From an uncultured Coprococcus sp. (GTDB lineage: Bacteria; Bacillota_A; Clostridia; Lachnospirales; Lachnospiraceae): a stretch of 10,913 bases of DNA. The position numbers and the translations under genes are program-made. Below the pieces are notes generated by a model. It had not been told where the DNA came from. It ran no database searches and was given only the letters and a program-made list of their open reading frames with translations. Below, piece by piece: positions 7,252 through 10,913 of this stretch. Position 1 is the stretch's first letter. Each line of letters begins with the position of its first letter. Location: NCBI GenBank assembly GCA_900767685.1, contig CAAGAB010000025.1, forward strand, positions 1-10,913. Reading direction: 5' to 3'.

Positions 7252-7315
7252 AAGTTGCACATATTCCACATATGAGTTAATATGACGAAGTTGCATGATG
7301 TAAAAAGCAATGCAA
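7252..7315. promoter_or_regulatory. Candidate regulator-binding repeats between MATE and AraC genes
   Basis: The 195-base divergent intergenic region (7151-7345) contains AAGTTGCA twice, at 7252-7259 and 7288-7295, 36 bases apart. The second copy is also the left arm of a perfect inverted repeat, TTGCAT (7291-7296) and ATGCAA (7310-7315), separated by 13 bases. A possible plus-strand promoter for the araC-type gene is TTGCAC (7255-7260) with TAATAT (7278-7283) at 17-base spacing, which would place one repeat over the -35 and the other just after the start. I cannot pick a minus-strand promoter for the MATE gene with confidence. Confidence 0.35.
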
Positions 7316-7334
7316 TATATAACAAATCAATATC

Positions 7335-7341
7335 AGAGGAG
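7335..7341 (+). promoter_or_regulatory. Ribosome binding site fixing the AraC-family start
   Basis: AGAGGAG ends four bases before ATG 7346. An in-frame ATG at 7310 would add 12 residues but has no Shine-Dalgarno sequence and lies in the candidate operator, so 7346 is preferred. Confidence 0.6.
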
Positions 7342-7345
7342 AACA

Positions 7346-8248
7346 ATGTACGCAGAATTAAAGGAAAATCATCCGCACGGAACAAGAGAATATCCATTTT
7401 GTGAGTATCATATGCGATATTTTCCTCATGCATTTCAGATCCCGGTCCATTGGCATGATGAGGTGGAGATAATATATGTGAGGAAAGGTCCGCTTACGGT
7501 GGAGATTGATGGACAGAAGTTTACAGGGGAAGACGGATCAGCGTTTATTGTAAGTCCGGGAGTGCTGCACATGATGAGTGCTCCGGACACTCCTGTGGAC
7601 TATTTTACATTTATATTTCCTCTGGAATTCATATCATTTCAGACTAAGGATGCCCTGGAGGATGAAGTGTTTTTTCCACTCAGGAATCATACACGGGGAT
7701 TCAGACCAGAGGTGGCGAACCGGAATCTGCTCGGAAAACTCATACCTATCCTTGATGAACTGGTGGAGGAGAATGGGAAAATGGGTACACACAGACAGAT
7801 ACAGGTGAGGATCCGGCTTTTACAGATGATGGATCTGCTTGTGGAATACGGTCAGCTTGAAGAACTGACAAGGAATGCATCAGGTGAACTGGAAAAGGAG
7901 ATACTTCTGTATATACAGGATAATTATCATGATAACATAGGGCTTGCTGAACTCTCTGAACATTTTCATCTGTCAGAAAAATACATGTCAAGGTTATTCA
8001 GTGAGAGATTCCACATGACACTTACCCAGTATGTGAATTATGTGAGACTGAGGTATGCTAGACATCTGCTTGAGTCCACAGATCTGTCGGTGACCGAGGT
8101 TGCCATGAAATCGGGATATCAAAATGTAAGCTATTTCATCAGGAGATTTTCTTCAGCTATGGGAGAGCCTCCGCTAAGATATAGAAATGGTAAGACCAGA
8201 AGAGATAAGAAAAATAAAATAAAAAATTCAAAAAATGATGTCTGTTGA
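7346..8248 (+). CDS. AraC-family transcriptional regulator with cupin sensor domain
   Basis: A 300-residue regulator. Residues about 20-95 form a cupin-type AraC_binding domain: FQIPVHWHDEVEIIYVRKG (30-48) is the first cupin motif and SPGVLHMMS (70-78) the second. This domain usually senses a small molecule such as a sugar. The C-terminal domain (about 183-282) has two helix-turn-helix motifs, IGLAELSEHFHLSEKYMSRLF (198-218) and LSVTEVAMKSGYQNVSYFIRRF (247-268), the latter with the family's usual GYxNxSYFxRxF core. The tail is lysine-rich (RRDKKNKIKNSKNDVC) and may be disordered. It is transcribed away from the MATE exporter, so it plausibly regulates that gene and itself. The stop codon overlaps the promoter of the next operon, which therefore need not be under its control. 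The ligand is unknown. Confidence 0.93.
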   Translation: MYAELKENHPHGTREYPFCEYHMRYFPHAFQIPVHWHDEVEIIYVRKGPLTVEIDGQKFTGEDGSAFIVSPGVLHMMSAPDTPVDYFTFIFPLEFISFQTKDALEDEVFFPLRNHTRGFRPEVANRNLLGKLIPILDELVEENGKMGTHRQIQVRIRLLQMMDLLVEYGQLEELTRNASGELEKEILLYIQDNYHDNIGLAELSEHFHLSEKYMSRLFSERFHMTLTQYVNYVRLRYARHLLESTDLSVTEVAMKSGYQNVSYFIRRFSSAMGEPPLRYRNGKTRRDKKNKIKNSKNDVC

Positions 8249-8273
8249 CGAATGAAATGGATAAACATATAAT
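8245..8273 (+). promoter_or_regulatory. Near-consensus sigma-A promoter of the ATPase/TOPRIM operon
   Basis: TTGACG (8245-8250) and TATAAT (8268-8273) are separated by exactly 17 bases, matching 11 of 12 consensus positions. The -35 element overlaps the stop codon of the AraC-family gene. Transcription would start near 8280, about 30 bases before ATG 8311. It is the closest match to consensus in the window and suggests strong basal expression unless repressed. Confidence 0.8.
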
Positions 8274-8310
8274 TACAGTATTAAATCAATAACATCTGAG
8301 GAGACCGTGA

Positions 8311-9819
8311 ATGAGAATCAGACAATTTAGAGAAGACCATTGGGACAGATTGCCTACGATAAGGATACAGAAGGCCGTCCTTGATAATTTCAAGAGCGTT
8401 GAGCATGGCGAGATAGTATTTGCATGCGGAAAGAAATATGTCCCGTATGGAACGGAAGCAGATATATTGGGGCTGTATGGACAGAATGGATCAGGAAAAA
8501 CGAGTTTTATAGAGGCGTTAGCTATTTTAAAATTGCTGATGATGGGTGTTGAGGTACCCGGAGTATACGCTGAATGTGTGGCAAAAGGACAGGATAAGTC
8601 CAGACTTGAGTTCACATTTGATCTTCAGTACCCGGATGGGCGTATAAGGAAGGCCGTGTATGAGTTTGCACTCTCGGCAGTTGAAACCGAACAGCCTGGC
8701 GGCTTTGGACAGTACGGTGCAGACGATGCCGGCAGTTCGCAGCACTCAAAGTACAGGGTTAAGATAGGTGACGAGAAACTCAGCATGTCAGGGGATTTTG
8801 ACGGCAGAAAGATCATAATGCAGCCGATCATAGATACATCCGGGGATGAGAGACCATTTGGCCCTGTGTCGAAGCAGAAGTTTTTCGTGGCGGGTGACAA
8901 GAAGTCTCTGGATGAACTGAACATAGTGAGAAGGCTTGCGGAGGAGAAATCAACATCATTTGTGTTCTCCCTCGGTGCGTCGAAAGTGTTTGATGACTGT
9001 GGGCTGTACTCGGAGTTTTACCAGGTTGTGCTGGAACTTGCATATTACAGTCAGCTCTATCTTCATGTGGTGGACACGAAGTCCACAGGATATATAAGGC
9101 TCAACTATGGACTTCCTCTTTATACCCAGAGCGGCAGGTACCTGCTCAAGACAGACATGCCAAATATAATGCCGGATCTTGTGTTTTCAGAGCTCAAGTC
9201 GCAGTTTGACAATATTAATATAGTGCTCAGTCAGATCGTACCGGGGTTGAATGTAGATATGCATGAGCTTTCTCCTACCATGATGAAGGATGGCAGCATG
9301 GGTCATGTTGTGGAGATAGTGTCGAGCCGCAATGAATCAGATATGAGCAATGAGCACAATGCCGATGCTGCGCCTGATGGAAGACTTTTGATGCCATTTC
9401 GATATGAGTCTGATGGAATCAGAAAGATAGTCTCGGTGCTCAGCCTTATCATAGATGCGTACAATGAGCAGTCGTGTACGATCGCTATAGATGAACTGGA
9501 TGCAGGAGTGTTTGAGTATCTGTTGGGAGAGGTGCTGCAGACGTTCCAGGAATCAGGAAAGGGACAGTTTATTTTCACATCGCATAACCTGAGACCGTTG
9601 GAGGTCATAGATAAGGACTTTATATGTTTTACGACCACCAATCCGGAGAACAGGTACATCAGAATGAAGGGAATTGGAAATACCAATAATCTGAGAAGTA
9701 CCTATTTCAGAGAGATACTTGTGGGGGAACAGGACGAAGAGCTGTACAGGAATACAAAGAAATACAAGGTCGTATCAGCGTTCAGAAAGGCGGGGATTGA
9801 TAATGGGGAAACGACCTAA
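8311..9819 (+). CDS. AAA/ABC-type ATPase of the OLD/AbiL/PARIS-like kind (candidate defence ATPase)
   Basis: A 502-residue soluble ATPase. After a short extension (1-18) comes the usual first strand, IRIQKAVLDNFKSVEHGEIVF, then Walker A GQNGSGKT at 57-64 (K63). Walker B is TIAIDELD at 390-397 with catalytic E395. An ABC-type signature-like stretch, ESDGIRK (366-372), lies upstream of it, and the H-loop is FTSHNLRPLE (422-431, H425). This order is that of AAA_15/AAA_21 proteins. The 300 residues between Walker A and the signature would form the insert that in related proteins mediates dimerisation or sensing. The LHP that often follows Walker B is missing (DAGVFEYLL instead). Unlike single-chain OLD proteins there is no C-terminal TOPRIM domain; a TOPRIM-like protein is encoded by the next, overlapping gene. 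ATG 8311 has GAGGAG at 8298-8303. In known pairs of this type the ATPase senses phage activity and controls the nuclease; that role here is inferred. Confidence 0.85.
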   Translation: MRIRQFREDHWDRLPTIRIQKAVLDNFKSVEHGEIVFACGKKYVPYGTEADILGLYGQNGSGKTSFIEALAILKLLMMGVEVPGVYAECVAKGQDKSRLEFTFDLQYPDGRIRKAVYEFALSAVETEQPGGFGQYGADDAGSSQHSKYRVKIGDEKLSMSGDFDGRKIIMQPIIDTSGDERPFGPVSKQKFFVAGDKKSLDELNIVRRLAEEKSTSFVFSLGASKVFDDCGLYSEFYQVVLELAYYSQLYLHVVDTKSTGYIRLNYGLPLYTQSGRYLLKTDMPNIMPDLVFSELKSQFDNINIVLSQIVPGLNVDMHELSPTMMKDGSMGHVVEIVSSRNESDMSNEHNADAAPDGRLLMPFRYESDGIRKIVSVLSLIIDAYNEQSCTIAIDELDAGVFEYLLGEVLQTFQESGKGQFIFTSHNLRPLEVIDKDFICFTTTNPENRYIRMKGIGNTNNLRSTYFREILVGEQDEELYRNTKKYKVVSAFRKAGIDNGETT

Positions 9820-10597
9820 GAAGAAGATCGTGCTGTTTCTGGTCGAGGGAGTGTCTGACAAGAATGCACTTGAGATTCCATTTGGACAGCTGCTTGAGGA
9901 CATAGATCCTGATATATTGCTTGAATTTGCCATGGTCATGAATGACGATGGACATGCCGGCGGAGATATCACGTCAAAGAATGGCATACATCCGGACAAT
10001 ATAGAGAGGTTCATAGATGAGATAATGGTCAGTCCATTCTTGAAACAGACGGGACTCTATCCAAAGGATATTTTGGAGATAGTTCATTTTGTAGACACGG
10101 ACGGTGTGTATATAGATGATGCGCTGGTGGCGGCCAGCGGCAATGAGACAGATGACCCGGTATACTATCCGGATTACATAGTGACGGGCATTCCGGCTCA
10201 TGTCGTGGAGAGAAATCACAGAAAGAGCGACAATCTGGATGTGCTTACATCGCTTACATCCATCAAAATCGGAAGCAAGAGGGTAAAATATTCGGCGTAT
10301 TATTTTTCTTGTAATCTGGATCATTTTTTGCATGGAGATGCCAATTTCAATGAGCATGACAAGACCAGAAAGGCTCTTGAATTTTCTATAGCTCATGAGG
10401 AGTCCGGATCTTTGGAGAAGTTTTTCTTTGAGAATGAGACGGAGACTACGGATATGTCTTATGATGAGTCATGGAATTTCATAAGGAGCGGGGAGAATTC
10501 GCTGAAACGCCACACAAATGTAAATCTGCTCATAATGAGACTGATGAGTCTGGCGGGGCAGAGAGGAGGAACAGATGGGAAAGAACAAAAAAGATAA
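9803..10597 (+). CDS. TOPRIM-like protein, predicted nuclease partner of the ATPase
   Basis: A 264-residue soluble protein I do not recognise as a characterised family. Residues 9-19 read IVLFLVEGVSD, the hydrophobic strand followed by E15-G that marks the first TOPRIM motif. A second strand, IVHFVDTDG (93-101), supplies D98 and D100 like the TOPRIM DxD. Later notable stretches are GGDITSKNGIHPDN (53-66) and YYFSCNLDHFLHGDANF (166-182). TOPRIM proteins of OLD and related systems cut nucleic acid with metal ions held by these acids. ATG 9803 lies 17 bases inside the ATPase gene, with GGGG at 9792-9795 as binding site, so translation is probably coupled. An in-frame start at 9719 would overlap the ATPase gene by about 100 bases and is less likely. 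I have an impression of similar proteins in gut Firmicutes labelled hypothetical. A phosphotransfer or non-catalytic role remains possible. Confidence 0.75.
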   Translation: MGKRPKKKIVLFLVEGVSDKNALEIPFGQLLEDIDPDILLEFAMVMNDDGHAGGDITSKNGIHPDNIERFIDEIMVSPFLKQTGLYPKDILEIVHFVDTDGVYIDDALVAASGNETDDPVYYPDYIVTGIPAHVVERNHRKSDNLDVLTSLTSIKIGSKRVKYSAYYFSCNLDHFLHGDANFNEHDKTRKALEFSIAHEESGSLEKFFFENETETTDMSYDESWNFIRSGENSLKRHTNVNLLIMRLMSLAGQRGGTDGKEQKR

Positions 10598-10718
10598 AAA
10601 TGACGATGGTATATATAAGAAGCCTACGCGTGGTTTCAGCAAGAGAACGAATATGATAGTTGGCATAGCGTTTGTGATATTTGTTCTGGTCTGCTGCATA
10701 ATAAGGTTGTTCGTGTAA
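10575..10718 (+). CDS. 47-residue single-pass membrane protein, third gene of the operon
   Basis: A short gene below usual size limits. ATG 10575 lies five bases after AGGAGGA (10564-10570), one of the best ribosome binding sites in the window, and overlaps the preceding gene by 23 bases. The product begins with a lysine-rich cytoplasmic stretch (MGKNKKDKNDDGIYKKPTRG), then one hydrophobic helix from about residue 27 to the C-terminus (MIVGIAFVIFVLVCCIIRLFV), including adjacent cysteines C40-C41. Positive charges before the helix predict the N-terminus inside the cell. It could be the membrane-acting part of the ATPase/TOPRIM system, in the way small membrane proteins serve as effectors or anchors in several abortive-infection systems. 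It could also be an unrelated small membrane protein that shares the transcript. I recognise no family. Confidence 0.7.
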   Translation: MGKNKKDKNDDGIYKKPTRGFSKRTNMIVGIAFVIFVLVCCIIRLFV

Positions 10719-10745
10719 GACTTTGGTAAAGAAAAGCAGCGGTGG

Positions 10746-10773
10746 TTGATTTTTAAAATCTTCATGTTATACT
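10746..10773 (+). promoter_or_regulatory. Likely promoter of trkA (extended -10)
   Basis: TTGATT (10746-10751) and TATACT (10768-10773) are 16 bases apart, with TGT at 10765-10767 forming an extended -10. A second TATACT follows directly at 10774-10779. The start would be near 10780, about 40 bases before the GTG start of trkA. Confidence 0.6.
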
Positions 10774-10799
10774 TATACTTTGCTTAGTTATATGAAGAT
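10758..10799. repeat. Inverted repeat around the trkA -10 region
   Basis: ATCTTCAT (10758-10765) and ATGAAGAT (10792-10799) are perfect reverse complements, 26 bases apart, with two further pairs inside (one G-T). The left arm precedes the -10 element and the right arm ends five bases before the AAGGAGG of trkA. There is no T run, so it is not a normal terminator. It may be a two-site operator or, on read-through transcripts, a hairpin close to the ribosome binding site. Confidence 0.55.
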
Positions 10800-10818
10800 A
10801 TTCAAGGAGGATAGGCCT

Positions 10819-10913
10819 GTGTTTGGTAGTAGACCAAGCAAGAAGACGGGACTGAAAATTATAATAGTTGGCTGTGGAAAAGTAGGTGTTGCGATTCTTA
10901 AGCAGCTGGCGAA
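10819..10913 (+). CDS. trkA: Trk potassium uptake regulator TrkA, N-terminus (runs off window)
   Basis: The frame starts at GTG 10819, eight bases after a perfect AAGGAGG (10804-10810), and stays open to the window end, giving 31 residues. After a ten-residue lead (FGSRPSKKTG) comes LKIIIVGCGKVGVAILKQLA, the first strand and GxGxxG nucleotide-binding loop of a Rossmann RCK_N domain. This opening is typical of TrkA/KtrA proteins, which bind NAD(H) or ATP on the cytoplasmic face and gate the TrkH/KtrB potassium channel. A trkH partner would be expected downstream. The lead before the first strand is slightly longer than in most TrkA proteins, but no later start has a comparable binding site. 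Other RCK-domain or NAD-binding proteins cannot be fully excluded from so short a fragment. Confidence 0.75.
   Translation, partial: MFGSRPSKKTGLKIIIVGCGKVGVAILKQLA

Noticed and set aside
8311..10718. Recent horizontal transfer of the ATPase/TOPRIM operon
   Set aside because: By eye, codon use (ATA, AGA, GGA rich) matches the neighbours and no integrase, repeats or tRNA border the region. A composition calculation was not possible here, so transfer is not claimed.
10747..10760. GATTTTTAAAATC as a terminator after the small membrane protein gene
   Set aside because: The arms are almost adjacent, leaving no loop, so it is a palindrome and cannot form a hairpin. No other terminator was found between 10718 and 10819.

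Overview
The window looks like chromosomal DNA from a low-to-mid GC Clostridia, most likely a Lachnospiraceae gut bacterium (genus not determinable). The grounds are heavy use of ATA (Ile) and AGA (Arg) codons, GGAGG-type Shine-Dalgarno sites, a fused FeoA-FeoB, a YjbR-MGMT fusion, and the mix of transporters and AraC regulators. I see no rRNA, tRNA, CRISPR array, insertion sequence, integrase or attachment site. No gene-free stretch exceeds about 200 bases.

Layout, left to right. (a) 1-872: the 3' half of a sodium/glutamate symporter gene (gltS), then a 64-residue charged protein with an internal AIPE repeat, closed by a hairpin terminator. (b) 1001-1858: a divergent arginase/agmatinase-superfamily enzyme, standing alone. 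(c) 1958-3303: a two-gene alkylation-repair cluster, an AlkD-like HEAT-repeat glycosylase followed by a YjbR/MmcQ-MGMT fusion whose active-site motif reads PCYR instead of PCHR. (d) 3448-5784: a ferrous-iron transporter with FeoA fused to the N-terminus of FeoB, behind an extended -10 promoter. (e) 5846-7150 (minus strand): a MATE-family exporter, convergent with feoB and divergent from an AraC-family regulator at 7346-8248; the intergenic region between them holds repeats that could be operators.

(f) 8245-10718 is the most interesting part. A near-consensus promoter overlaps the AraC stop codon and drives three overlapping or tightly packed genes: a 502-residue ABC/OLD-like AAA ATPase, a 264-residue protein with TOPRIM-like acidic motifs (17-bp overlap with the ATPase gene), and a 47-residue single-pass membrane protein (23-bp overlap with the second gene). 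An ATPase followed by a TOPRIM-type protein is the architecture of several anti-phage systems (OLD family, Gabija, PARIS, AbiL). The extra tiny membrane protein would be a distinctive third part. Its role in defence is inference. (g) 10819 to the window end: the start of trkA, the NAD-binding regulator of a potassium transporter, with its own extended -10 promoter inside an inverted repeat.
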